Below are positions 16,887-27,037 of a DNA stretch of 64,000 nt, in pieces (position 1 is the first letter of the stretch; every line of letters starts with the position of its first letter). Under the pieces are notes generated by a model. The model worked only from the letters and a program-made list of their open reading frames with translations. It did no database searches and was not told the origin of the DNA. This DNA comes from Candidatus Heimdallarchaeota archaeon (GTDB taxonomy: Archaea; Asgardarchaeota; Heimdallarchaeia; Heimdallarchaeales; Kariarchaeaceae), in NCBI GenBank assembly GCA_026702845.1, contig JADCLS010000006.1, forward strand, positions 292,838 through 356,837, written 5' to 3'. The position numbers were made by a program, and so were the translations under genes.

Positions 16887-17456
16887 TCACGATCTCAACC
16901 ATTTCAGGTACTCTGCAGATTCATAGGTTTCTGTGTTCAGTGAGAATGGATATACATCTTTGGATACTTTATTATCAAAATAAGTCTCAATTTTCCATTC
17001 CGATTTTACATCCAAGGGTAAAACTTTGTCTTCATGGGCTGCTACTGCAAGTAGAATTACTGTAGTGCTCTCTTCTGGATAGACATCAATAGGGTAGGTG
17101 GGCATCTGTAATTTGTATCCATTGTTACTATAGGCTTCCATATCCATTGATTGTAAATCATCAGAACTCATGGAATTTAGAGTTACCTTACCTAAGACCT
17201 CAAAATACTTAGTTTGACCTTTTGATTTCAAACCAATTTTAATATCCACAATTGTACCTTTGAATGCCCCCTCATTAGTATAGACAAGTGGTATAGTGAG
17301 AAGATCTTCCTCAGCATAACTTGAGCTGACCAAACCATATTGGACAATAGGATTGGCATGAATATTAGCTGGTTTTCTTGTTTGTAACCAGTTGTAGAGT
17401 GAAAGAACAGAACCGAAAACTGCAGGTACGAAGGAAAATAAATCAATATCAACCAT
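16887..17456 (-). CDS. Membrane-anchored protein of unknown function
   Basis: The protein has 189 residues. Residues 5-25 form a hydrophobic segment (LFSFVPAVFGSVLSLYNWL) that could be an N-terminal anchor, and the rest is a single beta-rich domain (LTIPLVYTNEGAFKGTIVDIKIGLK, then STTVILLAVAAHE). The strands and the NEGAFKG turn look like an Ig-like beta sandwich. No family was recognised. The gene stands alone, with about 100 bases before the zinc-ribbon gene downstream and 76 bases to the bactofilin-like gene after it. Confidence 0.6.
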   Translation of the reverse strand: MVDIDLFSFVPAVFGSVLSLYNWLQTRKPANIHANPIVQYGLVSSSYAEEDLLTIPLVYTNEGAFKGTIVDIKIGLKSKGQTKYFEVLGKVTLNSMSSDDLQSMDMEAYSNNGYKLQMPTYPIDVYPEESTTVILLAVAAHEDKVLPLDVKSEWKIETYFDNKVSKDVYPFSLNTETYESAEYLKWLRS

Positions 17457-17552
17457 TTGTATCAGGTGCTATGCCAACTATCAATATATTAGCTTATTGA
17501 GATCAAATTAGGCTTTGGAAGGAGGAATAGTAAATTTCTATCTTTTTTATAT

Positions 17553-17966
17553 TTATAATAACTTTTCTCCACATTTGATACAGAAATTAGAATCCAAGTC
17601 ATTTTGTGTACCACAAGATTCACAGAATTTTATTTCCATCACAAATTCCTGTGCTGCAGGTTGGTGATAGTTTGATGAGTACAACGGATCCTGATTAGGT
17701 TGTTGTGTGTACTGTTGTTGTGCAAACTGTTGTTGTTGCATCATTTGTTTTTGTTGTTGGGCATATGATGGGCCATATATCTTGTTAACGATAAGACCGC
17801 GAGTAAACATTAACACCACACCAATGAAAAAGGTTGGAATTCCCAGTACATAGGAAAATCCAAATAGATCTCCAAGAAGAAAGATAAAGGTGGCTATCCG
17901 TAATATTCCATACAATTGTTTCCTTTTCTTCTCTCTTTCAAGAACTTCTTGAGATATATTCATCAT
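17553..17966 (-). CDS. Small membrane protein with C-terminal zinc ribbon
   Basis: This is about 137 residues from ATG 17966 (or the next ATG, 17963). A longer reading from 18029 is hydrophobic but has no promoter. An AT-rich box near 17990-17999 lies about 27 bases before 17966. There are two hydrophobic spans near residues 15-55, then a Gln/Met-rich linker (QQQKQMMQQQQFAQQQYTQQ), and finally a zinc ribbon with CESCG...CIKCG (zinc-ribbon-like double CxxC). Domains of this kind appear at the ends of many archaeal membrane proteins; its function is unknown. Confidence 0.75.
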   Translation of the reverse strand: MMNISQEVLEREKKRKQLYGILRIATFIFLLGDLFGFSYVLGIPTFFIGVVLMFTRGLIVNKIYGPSYAQQQKQMMQQQQFAQQQYTQQPNQDPLYSSNYHQPAAQEFVMEIKFCESCGTQNDLDSNFCIKCGEKLL

Positions 17967-18078
17967 TAAAATAACAAAGAACAAACTAAATTTAAAATGT
18001 TTAGATAATATAACTATACTTACCAACAAGACAAAGTTAATTGAAAACTAACTTAGATAGAATCAAAATTGGTGATAT

Positions 18079-18513
18079 ATGGGCTTTCAAAGCAATCCTA
18101 ATGCAATTAGATGGAAAATTCACTTGAATTCTTCTGTGGAGACAGTATACCATTTTTTAACCACAGATACAGGTAGATCAAAATATTGGGCAAAAACAAG
18201 AGAATCTGAGAATGAAATTGAATTCACCTTCCCCAATGGACTTGTATGGAAGGCAGAGAAAATAAATTGTGTAGAGAACTCCTTATTCTCAATAAAATAC
18301 CTTGGAGGGAGTATAGTAACCTTTACACTCGAGAAAGATGATGGAACAGACTTAAGCCTAATTGATATTGGTGTAAAACCAGAAGATCGTTGTGAGGTGA
18401 TTGCAGGATGGGTATCTGTTCTATTATCCTTGAAGGCAGCTGTGGATTTTGATGTTGATCTACGTAATCATCATCCTGATCGAAACTGGGATCTCGGATA
18501 TGTGGATAATTAA
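18079..18513 (+). CDS. SRPBCC/AHSA1-like protein (START-fold)
   Basis: The 144-residue protein begins with strand IRWKIHLNSSVETVYHFLTTDTGRSKYWA, the start of the SRPBCC fold (Bet v1/AHSA1-type), and contains FPNGLVWKAEKINCVENSLFSIKYLGGSIVTFTLEK and a late helix (GWVSVLLSLKAAVDF). These match the AHSA1-like family (activator of Hsp90 ATPase homologues), small hydrophobic-ligand-binding proteins of mostly unknown role. A SRPBCC assignment is firm; the specific subfamily is tentative. It stands alone. Confidence 0.8.
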   Translation: MGFQSNPNAIRWKIHLNSSVETVYHFLTTDTGRSKYWAKTRESENEIEFTFPNGLVWKAEKINCVENSLFSIKYLGGSIVTFTLEKDDGTDLSLIDIGVKPEDRCEVIAGWVSVLLSLKAAVDFDVDLRNHHPDRNWDLGYVDN

Positions 18514-18575
18514 TAGAGCTAAAGTTAGTTCCAAATCAAAAATAGTTTAAAAGATAGAACTATTGCGACTTTTAG

Positions 18576-20840
18576 ATGATTGAGGAAACCATTGCACTTC
18601 TTGAAAATGATCAGGTTGATTTTGAGCAAATTCAGGCATATGTAAAAAAACTGGAGATCATTCAGACCAGTACAGCTAAATTACATACACTACACAGTCT
18701 CTATCAAGTGACCCGGCAAAAGTTGGGGGCTCCTTCTATAAATAAAAAGATTTTACTTAAACTTCAAAACAACTTCAATCTTCCTCCATCGCATCTAGTT
18801 CCCTTACTCATGGTAATTCTCAATCCTGCATTTGAAGAATATCGAGAACTCTTTAAAGTGGAGGAAATTCTAGATACAAATGAGTTGATAGAACTGAACA
18901 CAGCATTGAATACTTTGGATGCAAGTATTCCGCAACAATCATATCCCTATGATTTGGTATCTCAAATGCAGTATATCATTGATCACTGGAATGTAGCTCC
19001 CAGTAAGTTGTTATTAAGTATTGATTTACTCAAGGAAGAACATAAACCACATTTCACTGGTCCTGGTGAGGCCTACATTTACCAGAGCGATGAAGAAGGA
19101 GAAGAAAGATTTACTCCAGATATGACTTGGATGCCTAAAACTATCCTACTTGCAAAAAATGTCTATGTCTGGATGGATCAATTGTCTCGAAAACACAAAA
19201 TGGAGATTCGAACCATTGCTGATATTCCTGATGTAGAGTTGGAGGAGATTAAACAGCAAGGATTCAATGCTCTATGGCTCATCGGAATTTGGCAACGAAG
19301 CTATGCTTCTAGAAGGATAAAACAAATACGTGGTAATATAGATGCTGTATCTTCAGCATATGCCATTCATGATTATCAGATAAGTGACAGAATAGGTGGA
19401 GAAGACCTGTTAAAACAATTCCAAGAACGTCTGATGCGATATGGTATCCGGCTTGGGGCAGATATGGTCCCAAATCATATGGCTTGTGATAGTAAGTGGG
19501 TCATTGAGAATCCAGAATGGTTTATTCAATCAGATACATCACCCTATTCCTATAATTTCGAGAATGAGGATCTTTGTCAAAATCCTGATGTATCGATTCA
19601 TATTGATAATGGTTATTACAATGAAACTGATGCTGCTGTTGTATTCAAACGCTATGATCATCATACTCAGAAGGCCTGCTACATCTACCATGGCAACGAT
19701 GGAACGGCAATTCCATGGAATGATACCGCACAATTAAATTTCCTCCTTCCTGAAGTAAGAGAACGGGTGATACAGCAGATTATCGATGTAGCCAAAGTAT
19801 TTCCAATAATTAGGTTTGATGCCGCGATGACACTGGTCAAGAAGCATATACGAAGACTGTGGTATCCTAAACCAGGAGAGGGAGGTGCCATTCCCTCACG
19901 TTCATTATCTTCAATGGGTGATGAAGAATTTGAGCGGTATATTCCAGTTGAATTCTGGAGAGAAGTAGTGGATCGTATCAATCAAGAGGTTCCCAATACT
20001 CTGTTACTAGCAGAGGCTTTCTGGATGCTTGAAGGTTATTTTGTGCGTTCACTCGGTATGCATAGGGTATACAATTCTGCCTTTATGCATATGTTACGGG
20101 ATGAGGAAAATGCAAAGTATAGACAATCAATCAAGAATATACTAGATAATAACCCACAGATCTTAAAACGCTTTGTTAATTATCTCACAACTCCTGATGA
20201 GGATCCTGCTATTTCTCAATTTGGTGATGGAGATAAGTATTTTGGAATCTGTGTGCTCATGGTCACACTCCCAGGTACTCCGATGTTTGGTCATGGTCAA
20301 TGGTATGGATTTAAGGAACGATATGGAATGGAGTATCAAAGAGCATATTTACATGAACCAGTGAATGAAGGGATACGGGATCGGCATCTTTGGGAATTAT
20401 CTCCTCTCATGCGTAATCGTGATCTTTTTGCAGAGGTAGATCACTATCGTATCTTTGATCTGATGCTTGATGGGGCAGTGAATGAGGATGTATTTATTTA
20501 TTACAATCAAACTGAGTTCAATCAAGTATTGGTGGTTGTGAATAATAGATTTGAACGATCAAGCGGATGGATTAGTTTTGCATATCAACCCTTTGGCTCT
20601 GATACGGTCATACATATCAAAGATTTACTGCTCCGTGAGGATTTACCATTCATTGTCTTTACAGATTCTATTTCCCGTATGCAATATATTAGATCAAGAG
20701 ATGAGCTGGAAAATGGCTTATTTTTAAGCCTTGATGGTTATAAATACCATGTTTTCAGTAATTTCAGTATGGTTGGTGTAGAGTATGCAGAGATCCATAG
20801 ACAATTGAATGGATCAGGTACAGTAAACCTTACAAGCTAA
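18576..20840 (+). CDS. GH13 family alpha-amylase-type glycoside hydrolase
   Basis: The protein has 754 residues. Residues 1-190 are an all-helical N-terminal extension. From about 200 the (beta/alpha)8 barrel begins with a GFNALWLIGIW strand, a nearby DYQISDRIGG and GADMVPNHM. The nucleophile is Asp415 in IRFDAAMTL, the acid/base is Glu480 in LLAEAFW, and the third Asp is Asp541 in TTPDEDP (the usual NHD is replaced by PDED). LPGTPMFGHGQWYGF follows, and a C-terminal beta domain ends the protein. It has no signal peptide and is probably cytoplasmic, acting on stored or imported alpha-glucans. A TATA-like box at 18545-18553 fits the ATG. The stop overlaps the convergent GH57 gene by 11 bases. 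Confidence 0.85.
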   Translation: MIEETIALLENDQVDFEQIQAYVKKLEIIQTSTAKLHTLHSLYQVTRQKLGAPSINKKILLKLQNNFNLPPSHLVPLLMVILNPAFEEYRELFKVEEILDTNELIELNTALNTLDASIPQQSYPYDLVSQMQYIIDHWNVAPSKLLLSIDLLKEEHKPHFTGPGEAYIYQSDEEGEERFTPDMTWMPKTILLAKNVYVWMDQLSRKHKMEIRTIADIPDVELEEIKQQGFNALWLIGIWQRSYASRRIKQIRGNIDAVSSAYAIHDYQISDRIGGEDLLKQFQERLMRYGIRLGADMVPNHMACDSKWVIENPEWFIQSDTSPYSYNFENEDLCQNPDVSIHIDNGYYNETDAAVVFKRYDHHTQKACYIYHGNDGTAIPWNDTAQLNFLLPEVRERVIQQIIDVAKVFPIIRFDAAMTLVKKHIRRLWYPKPGEGGAIPSRSLSSMGDEEFERYIPVEFWREVVDRINQEVPNTLLLAEAFWMLEGYFVRSLGMHRVYNSAFMHMLRDEENAKYRQSIKNILDNNPQILKRFVNYLTTPDEDPAISQFGDGDKYFGICVLMVTLPGTPMFGHGQWYGFKERYGMEYQRAYLHEPVNEGIRDRHLWELSPLMRNRDLFAEVDHYRIFDLMLDGAVNEDVFIYYNQTEFNQVLVVVNNRFERSSGWISFAYQPFGSDTVIHIKDLLLREDLPFIVFTDSISRMQYIRSRDELENGLFLSLDGYKYHVFSNFSMVGVEYAEIHRQLNGSGTVNLTS

Positions 20841-21978
20841 TATTCTTCAAGGTAAACTCTAATCTTCTAAATAAATCGTCTGATAATTCCAAATACAGAG
20901 GATCAGTAGTCATGAGCTGCAATGCTTTCATCTGTGCTTTGAATCCCTTTTTAATCATCGATGGGCTCCATCTACCATTACCCGAGGCCCACCAGAATTG
21001 ACAGGAATGATATGCAGCCATAATGGTTGATTGATCTTTTCTCGAATAGTAATTTATGTCTGTAGTATCAAATAATTTTCTAACAAGGGTAAAATGTAAT
21101 TGTTGGGTCACATGTACTGGATTTCTTGGATGATCCCAAAGAGGGAAGGGAATGCTTTGATTTACCTCTGAATCATCGGTACTCCAAGAACTCGAAGATA
21201 TTCGTTTCATTTTTACCCTCTCCTTATGTTTGAAGTATGTTTCTGAGAGTACTGGCTCTATCTGGGTATGAGAAAGGAAAGAGAAGAAAAATTTCCAGTA
21301 ATCCTTGTGATGATGGCCAAAGGTTTCAATATCTGCTGCAAATACTGTTGGTTTATTTCTGTTTTTTGCCTTTTCAGTGAATCTTTTGATCAATCCTTCC
21401 AGATTATTCTTGTCCTGTGCAAATGAAATATGATTAGAAAGGGACTTATCTCGTTGGATAAGATATAATTTTTTCCCTTGAAACTCGATGTAAGGAATTC
21501 CTTTTTGATGATTTACTGCTACTGAATTTTCTGGTATCATCACAAATTTGTAATCATGTTGAGCAAGATATTCCATAAGTTGTTGATTAACTGCTAATTC
21601 CGGTGGAAAGAAGCCTCTAGGTTTGAATGAATTTCCGATTAAGCGTTCATTGATCTCTATATTCTTTTGTAGTTGTATATCTTTCTCATGATCATCTAAT
21701 AGGGGTAGAATAGGATGATATGCTCCAGTGTTTAAAAACTCAATTTGTCCACGCTGTGCTGCCTCGTTGAATAATCTCAGTACATCCTTGGCATCCTCCT
21801 CCAACATTTCAGATAATGAAGCATTGATGTTGAGCAGAAATTTGACACGGGGATAGGATTTTAGGGCTTTTGCAATGGGTCGATAACATTCCTCTACTAT
21901 TTTATCCAGTACAAATTTCTCCTGTATCGGATATGGAGGTTGATATGCGTGAAGTATGACTAAAATCTGATTATTCAT
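20830..21978 (-). CDS. GH57 family glycoside hydrolase
   Basis: The product is about 382 residues from ATG 21978 (a GTG directly upstream is alternative). The family regions are visible: HAYQPP at the N-terminus (region of H.HQPP), PRGFFPPELAVN with the catalytic Glu near 127, and FAADIETFGHHH with the acid/base Asp near 216. A late segment WSTDDSEVNQSIPFPLWDH corresponds to the region before the final helical domain. GH57 enzymes cleave or transfer alpha-1,4/1,6-glucans. Together with the neighbouring GH13 enzyme it suggests alpha-glucan metabolism. It is shorter than many GH57 proteins (over 500 residues) but has no signal peptide. The end overlaps the GH13 gene by 11 bases. Confidence 0.85.
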   Translation of the reverse strand: MNNQILVILHAYQPPYPIQEKFVLDKIVEECYRPIAKALKSYPRVKFLLNINASLSEMLEEDAKDVLRLFNEAAQRGQIEFLNTGAYHPILPLLDDHEKDIQLQKNIEINERLIGNSFKPRGFFPPELAVNQQLMEYLAQHDYKFVMIPENSVAVNHQKGIPYIEFQGKKLYLIQRDKSLSNHISFAQDKNNLEGLIKRFTEKAKNRNKPTVFAADIETFGHHHKDYWKFFFSFLSHTQIEPVLSETYFKHKERVKMKRISSSSWSTDDSEVNQSIPFPLWDHPRNPVHVTQQLHFTLVRKLFDTTDINYYSRKDQSTIMAAYHSCQFWWASGNGRWSPSMIKKGFKAQMKALQLMTTDPLYLELSDDLFRRLEFTLKNISL

Positions 21979-22059
21979 CACTATCCATTCTATTTATGAT
22001 GTTTAAATTATGCATATCAATGAGAAAATCCATGAGTAAAATTTAAGGTGAACAGAGAT

Positions 22060-23460
22060 TTATTCCAACACTAATCTCTCCTCACCACGCAGAAACGATA
22101 ACACTGCTCCAATGAAAACAATTGCACCGAAGATGAGGAATATATAACCTAATCCCTCATGATACGCATCTGAGTAATTTGGATCTCCTTCTTGAACATT
22201 GAGGAGTAATCCGAAAAATATCGCTGATGACAGCGCTGTACCCAAGGTGAACCCCACATTTCTTGAAAGATTGAGTGCTCCTGATACTGTGCTGAGCATT
22301 CGTTTCGGGGTTCCATTCATCACACTTGTACCATTGCTATTGGTAAATAATGAGAGAAAACCAGCAGTAATGCCGATAAATAGGATTATGAGGTATAATG
22401 GAGTTTGTGTACCCATTATGAGCAATAGTGTGCCTAGACTAACCAATCCAAATGTCTGGCAGATTGCACCTATTGTGGCCAATGTACGAGCCTTAATTTT
22501 CTCAGCTAGAAAACCAGCGGGAGGGCCAACCAAACTCAATGCTACTGGAGTAACAATCATAAAGATCCCAGTTTTTGATTGACTGAAATTGAGTACATCC
22601 TGGAGATAAAAAGGAAGTAAAAATCCTACACCATTGATACCCATATACGCGAAAATTGCACTAATCACCCCCATCATAATTTGACGAGATTTGAGAACAT
22701 CAACACTGAGCATCGGATTGGGGTAGTGTGCCTCCTGTCTGTAAAATAGAATCCATGATATCATTGAGGTAATGATAAGTGCAATACCAAGAATTGATCC
22801 ATCAAAAGCCTGCATGATACCATACACCAAGCTAACTACAGCTAGCCCAAAAAGAGTAATACCCAAATAGTCTGGTTTAAATGACCGTTTCTCAGTTTCT
22901 GGGATCTTAAATTGAGTAACAATCAATCCAAATATTCCAACTGGTACATTGATAACGAAAATATAAGGCCAGCCAAAATACTCTGTGATAATCCCGCCAA
23001 GTATAGGTCCTGCCGAGATAGAAGCAGCAACTACCAGTGAGTTGATACCAATAGCCCTTCCTCTGACACGTGGATCAATGAAACTTATGACTATAGCGAG
23101 TCCATTGCTCATGATCATACTCGCACCTATGGCCTGGATAATCCTTGAGATAACCAACATGATGAGGGTACCTGATAAACTGCAAAATAACGACCCTATG
23201 GAAAAAATGAACATACCAATTTGAAAAATTCGTTTTCTTCCATAAACATCGCCTAATGCTCCCCCAAGCCCCATAAGTGAGGTTATTGTCAGTAAGTAAG
23301 CTATAACAACCCATGAGACTTGAGCTTCAGAAGCTTGTAAATTATTTGCTATAGTACGAAGGCTGACATTGACAATAGAACCATCTAAAGCTCCTAATAC
23401 TATTCCAATAGATGTGATTGGAAGAACCACCCGTAAAGGTAAGTAATTTTGGTTCTGCAC
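22060..23460 (-). CDS. MFS drug/proton antiporter, EmrB/QacA (DHA2) type
   Basis: The 466-residue membrane protein has about 14 hydrophobic segments. The DHA2 hallmarks are ALDGSIVNVSLRTI in the first span (motif LDxTxVNVALP), GDVYGRKRIF between spans 2 and 3 (motif A), and SWVVIAYLL. These define the DHA2 family of drug and solute exporters. The substrate is unknown. The start is GTG 23460, as no ATG is present near the first span. It is monocistronic and divergent from the M28-like gene at 23577. Confidence 0.88.
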   Translation of the reverse strand: MQNQNYLPLRVVLPITSIGIVLGALDGSIVNVSLRTIANNLQASEAQVSWVVIAYLLTITSLMGLGGALGDVYGRKRIFQIGMFIFSIGSLFCSLSGTLIMLVISRIIQAIGASMIMSNGLAIVISFIDPRVRGRAIGINSLVVAASISAGPILGGIITEYFGWPYIFVINVPVGIFGLIVTQFKIPETEKRSFKPDYLGITLFGLAVVSLVYGIMQAFDGSILGIALIITSMISWILFYRQEAHYPNPMLSVDVLKSRQIMMGVISAIFAYMGINGVGFLLPFYLQDVLNFSQSKTGIFMIVTPVALSLVGPPAGFLAEKIKARTLATIGAICQTFGLVSLGTLLLIMGTQTPLYLIILFIGITAGFLSLFTNSNGTSVMNGTPKRMLSTVSGALNLSRNVGFTLGTALSSAIFFGLLLNVQEGDPNYSDAYHEGLGYIFLIFGAIVFIGAVLSFLRGEERLVLE

Positions 23461-23576
23461 AATTGGTTAATCAGCAAGGTAAATATCAAGCTAGTGGTTA
23501 TATCCTTTCAAATTGAGAGTAAACTAGAAATATTGGCAGAATATCTATATGCCTGTCATATAGCCTTTTTAATGCC

Positions 23577-25469
23577 ATGAAGTTTTATTCGCTCATGGAA
23601 ATCAAACCACTAATAGATGTATTATTGAAGGAATTGAGCGGAAAACGAGCAAAAGATTGGGTTGCAAAGATTAGCTCTTTTCATAGGATTCAAGGTTCAC
23701 CAATGTATAAACAGATCTCCGCCGTACTTGCTGATGATCTGATGCAATCTGGGATGGATGTGAAGCGGTATTCTTACCCAGCAGATGGTAAAACAAAATT
23801 CTGGTGCTGGGAGACACCGTATTCCTGGAGCATATCTTCAGGCAGTTTGAGGATGATTGAGCCTAAAAATGAAATAGTAATGGATTTTGATGAGATACCC
23901 ACGGCTGTAATTACTCATAGTAGATCCTGTGATATTGTTGCAGAATTAGTAGATATAGATAGGGGAAGGAAAGAGGATTTTGAGAATAAGGATCTTGATG
24001 GCAAGATTGTACTCATGACTGGATCAGTTAGGGGGGATTTTTCTCTTTGGATGAAGGAAAGCGGAGCAATCGCCTGTATCATCTACCCAGGAGTGGAACG
24101 TGCTGGAAAACATCCCGAGATGGTACGTTATGATGGTTTCTGGCCCTCCAGTAAAACATTTGATGCAGTGCAATCAGGTATCAGCATTAGCTATACCAAG
24201 GCTATAGAGCTGAAAGCATTACTCTGTCAAGGTGCAGTTAGATTGCATATGAAGATAGAGGCTGAACTCTATGAAGGAGAGTTAGAAGTGTTGACTACTG
24301 TCATCAAGGGTGATACAGTACCACATGAGGAAATTCTCTTGATGGCACATCTATGTCATCCTGCACCATCTGCAAATGATAATGCCTCAGGAGCTGCAGG
24401 ATTATTCGAATTAGCAAAGACATTACATCGTCTCGTAAAATCAAAAACTATTACACTTGATAGAAGTATCCGCTTTCTATGGATGCCTGAATTTCATGGG
24501 ACCGTACCATTTGCACATCAATTTGAATCACAATGGAAAAATACAATCGCTGCTATTAACCTAGATATGATTGGAGAATCTCCTGTTACTATTGGTTACC
24601 CATTTAATGTCAATTGTAGTTCATATTCCACTCCTTCGTTTTTAAATGATCTAATTAAGTATATCACCATATATGTTGCAGATCATAAGGATGGTCTAGC
24701 AGTCAATGGATCAACAAAACCCATGAATTATCGATTTCTGCCATTTGATGGTGGATCTGATCATATCATCTCTAATGATCATGTTTTTTCCATTCCCAGT
24801 GTGATGTTTGGGCATAATGATGATTTTCATCATACTAACCTAGATATCACCGATAATGTGGATAGCACTGAGTTACAGCGTATAATGGGGATTACTGCAT
24901 CCACTGCAGTTAGTATGGCTATTACATCCTTTTCAAGTGAAATGGCTGGAATCATCTCAGCTGGTATTATGAATAGAAGAGCAAAGACAATGTTTCTCCT
25001 ACACTCCCCAAAAGATCAAATACCTGCTCATCTGATCCATTCAATGTATAATTATGAGATGAAGCTACTAGATTCTCTCCCTCGACAGTTCTCGGAAAAT
25101 AATCAACTAGTAAAATTTATTACTATAGCAACCCGTGAGATGGAATCTTGGAAGGACTTTTACCTTGAAATCTATGGGAGTTTTAATGATAATGGAAAGA
25201 CATACCGACGTAACTTTGAAGGGCCTATGTCCTTTTCTCTTGAGGGTTTAGAGAATATATTCAGCCATGAATCATATCGCAATATTTCGTTTATAACAGG
25301 GCAATATGGAGGTTTTATATTTGAGTTAATGAACTTAATAGGAAAGGAGAAAACTCCTCGGGAAATGACTTCTATTCTCTCCATAGAGTATGGAAAACCA
25401 ATAAATCATGAGGATATATGTTCCATTCTAAATCTTCTAGAAGAGAATAAGATCATTACAGTTAGCTGA
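23577..25469 (+). CDS. M28-like zinc aminopeptidase with PA-type domain (DUF4910-like)
   Basis: The product is 630 residues with no signal peptide. The N-terminal 230 residues look like a PA domain (DIDRGRKEDFENKDLDGKIVLM), followed by a metallopeptidase domain with MAHLCHP near 257 (metal His), NDNASGA near 266 (bridging Asp), PEFHG near 304, INLDMIG near 330 and DDFHHTNLD near 416 (second metal His). The last 150 residues include a wing-like helical domain. Aminopeptidases of this arrangement release N-terminal amino acids from peptides; the precise substrate is unknown. The stop overlaps the convergent small membrane protein gene by 8 bases. Confidence 0.8.
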   Translation: MKFYSLMEIKPLIDVLLKELSGKRAKDWVAKISSFHRIQGSPMYKQISAVLADDLMQSGMDVKRYSYPADGKTKFWCWETPYSWSISSGSLRMIEPKNEIVMDFDEIPTAVITHSRSCDIVAELVDIDRGRKEDFENKDLDGKIVLMTGSVRGDFSLWMKESGAIACIIYPGVERAGKHPEMVRYDGFWPSSKTFDAVQSGISISYTKAIELKALLCQGAVRLHMKIEAELYEGELEVLTTVIKGDTVPHEEILLMAHLCHPAPSANDNASGAAGLFELAKTLHRLVKSKTITLDRSIRFLWMPEFHGTVPFAHQFESQWKNTIAAINLDMIGESPVTIGYPFNVNCSSYSTPSFLNDLIKYITIYVADHKDGLAVNGSTKPMNYRFLPFDGGSDHIISNDHVFSIPSVMFGHNDDFHHTNLDITDNVDSTELQRIMGITASTAVSMAITSFSSEMAGIISAGIMNRRAKTMFLLHSPKDQIPAHLIHSMYNYEMKLLDSLPRQFSENNQLVKFITIATREMESWKDFYLEIYGSFNDNGKTYRRNFEGPMSFSLEGLENIFSHESYRNISFITGQYGGFIFELMNLIGKEKTPREMTSILSIEYGKPINHEDICSILNLLEENKIITVS

Positions 25470-25659
25470 AATCCTTTTTAAGATGTTCCTTTAGCTTCTT
25501 TTTCTTCTCAGCATCTTCCTTCTCCTTTTGAAGATGCTTGGCAAGATTCTTATCTGTTGTCTTCTCCTCCCTCTCCTCAGCTTTGGGTTTCATCATTATC
25601 GCTATGACGATAACAATGATTACTACCAATGCAAGAATAACTATTTGCACTAATTCCAT
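25462..25659 (-). CDS. Small single-span membrane protein with charged C-terminus
   Basis: The product is 65 residues from ATG 25659: an N-terminal span (IVILALVVIIVIVIAIMM), then a Lys/Glu-rich tail (REEKTTDKNLAKHLQKEKEDAEKK), likely a cytoplasmic coiled coil. A TATA-like box (TTTATATC on the minus strand, near 25683-25690) lies about 27 bases before this ATG, so it is preferred over the upstream TTG at 25734. It is expressed from its own promoter and is convergent with the M28-like peptidase gene. Function unknown. Confidence 0.65.
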   Translation of the reverse strand: MELVQIVILALVVIIVIVIAIMMKPKAEEREEKTTDKNLAKHLQKEKEDAEKKKKLKEHLKKDFS

Positions 25660-25886
25660 ATCGGATGGAATGTTACTCAAAGATATAAAGATTCTAGATT
25701 TCATGATACCAATTTGACAAGAATCTTCATTCAAAAGGAGGAAGAGAGATAATTTGTATAATCAATACTAATTACCAACAATTTCTTGATTTGATTTCTC
25801 TAGCAAAAGAATTCTTTTTATATTTCAGTGAATATATCGAGTATTAACAACAATTTGCGTTGTAGATCTAAAGGCTGGGGTCTTAA

Positions 25887-26903
25887 ATGCCAAAAATTGA
25901 TCAGATAGACGAGATGTTCAAAAAATCCACCAAGCCAACCTTAAAAGTTGAGGATATTGATAAAATAACATCAATTGGCTGCATTTATGATAGTACACCT
26001 CAGGGTGTCAACAGTTTGAAATTAGCAAGTGAAATGGCTAAAACCTTGCATTTACCTCTTCACTCCTACTCAATGGATGATTATTATTTAACTCTAAAAA
26101 TTGCAACTGATGAGATAAAGAACAAAGAAGAGGATATGCTTACATATTTGAAAAACTTTGCCACAGAAAATGAGATGGAGATAGAGACTGAAATTCTTAT
26201 TGGAGGTAAGATCCAAAAAGTTCTATCCCTCATGGATGCTGAATTTGAGGAAAATGAGAAATTAAGTACTCTAATAAAGGAGAAATTGATTGAACATAAC
26301 TTTTCACTATTAGTTGCAGGAACTCCATTAATGAGAAATTCCGAGGATACAGGAACATTAGGATATTACCTGAGTATTTTACTTGAGGAATCAAAAATTC
26401 ATACTAATTTTCTCCTGGTTCCAAATGTTTTAGCAGAACGTGGAGACACAATGTTAGGTATGATTACCTTCAATCAAATGTCTGGCACCCTTGCTGCAAT
26501 TATCCGCAGAGGCTTATCTATTCGAGGAAAGGAGAAGGAAATCAAGGTAATTGGGTTGGTGGAAAAATCAACTCTGGAAACTATTGCAAAATCAGAGATG
26601 ATTGAGGGAGATGAAGAAGATCTTGAGCTGAAAATTGAAGAAGTTAGAGATCGTATACATGCAAAATTTGCTGAGGAGATGAGTTCAGTTGAGATTTCAG
26701 ATGATCTTATGTCTGGAATCGAAATGGGTATTGAGAGTGGTAATTTGACATCCATGGTTAAACTCATTTTGGAACAAACTAAACCATCGTTGGTAATGGT
26801 GCGTAGTGTTTCCAAGCTTGATGATCATTTTTCTAAAGAAACTGAGACACTAACCCGCATAGTGTTATCCGAAGGATATCCCGTACTTGTACTTTTTGAC
26901 TAG
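25887..26903 (+). CDS. Tandem universal-stress-type (USP) domain protein A
   Basis: The 338-residue protein has two USP-like halves. The first (about 27-180) starts with the strand ITSIGCIYDST and a helix, and ends with LLVAGTPLMRN...GYYLSILLEES...FLLVP, similar to the ATP-binding G-x2-G-x9-G element of USP proteins. The second (about 190-338) starts TMLGMITFNQMSGTL and ends LVMVRSVSKLDDHFS. It is soluble. It is a paralogue of the next gene, with about the same length and the same order of motifs. The pair precedes an ArsB/NhaD-type permease, so they may be its nucleotide-binding regulators, as USP domains are in other transporters. It is preceded by an AAGGCTG motif shared with the second gene. 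Confidence 0.7.
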   Translation: MPKIDQIDEMFKKSTKPTLKVEDIDKITSIGCIYDSTPQGVNSLKLASEMAKTLHLPLHSYSMDDYYLTLKIATDEIKNKEEDMLTYLKNFATENEMEIETEILIGGKIQKVLSLMDAEFEENEKLSTLIKEKLIEHNFSLLVAGTPLMRNSEDTGTLGYYLSILLEESKIHTNFLLVPNVLAERGDTMLGMITFNQMSGTLAAIIRRGLSIRGKEKEIKVIGLVEKSTLETIAKSEMIEGDEEDLELKIEEVRDRIHAKFAEEMSSVEISDDLMSGIEMGIESGNLTSMVKLILEQTKPSLVMVRSVSKLDDHFSKETETLTRIVLSEGYPVLVLFD

Positions 26904-26927
26904 TCCAATCACATAAAAATTTGGACT
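26902..26927 (+). terminator. Possible hairpin at the end of the first USP gene
   Basis: Arms AGTCCAA (26902-26908) and TTGGACT (26921-26927) pair perfectly around a 12-base loop, starting inside the stop codon. It may be a processing or attenuation site between the two USP genes. There is no U-run directly after, so it is not a classical terminator. Confidence 0.3.
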
Positions 26928-27037
26928 GCGTCATTTGATACATACAATTTTTGAGTATTATCCATTTGAGTTATACTAATTCTTATATCCATCACCCAAT
27001 CCCTCAGAATAATTATTTACTCTAGAAGGCTGACATT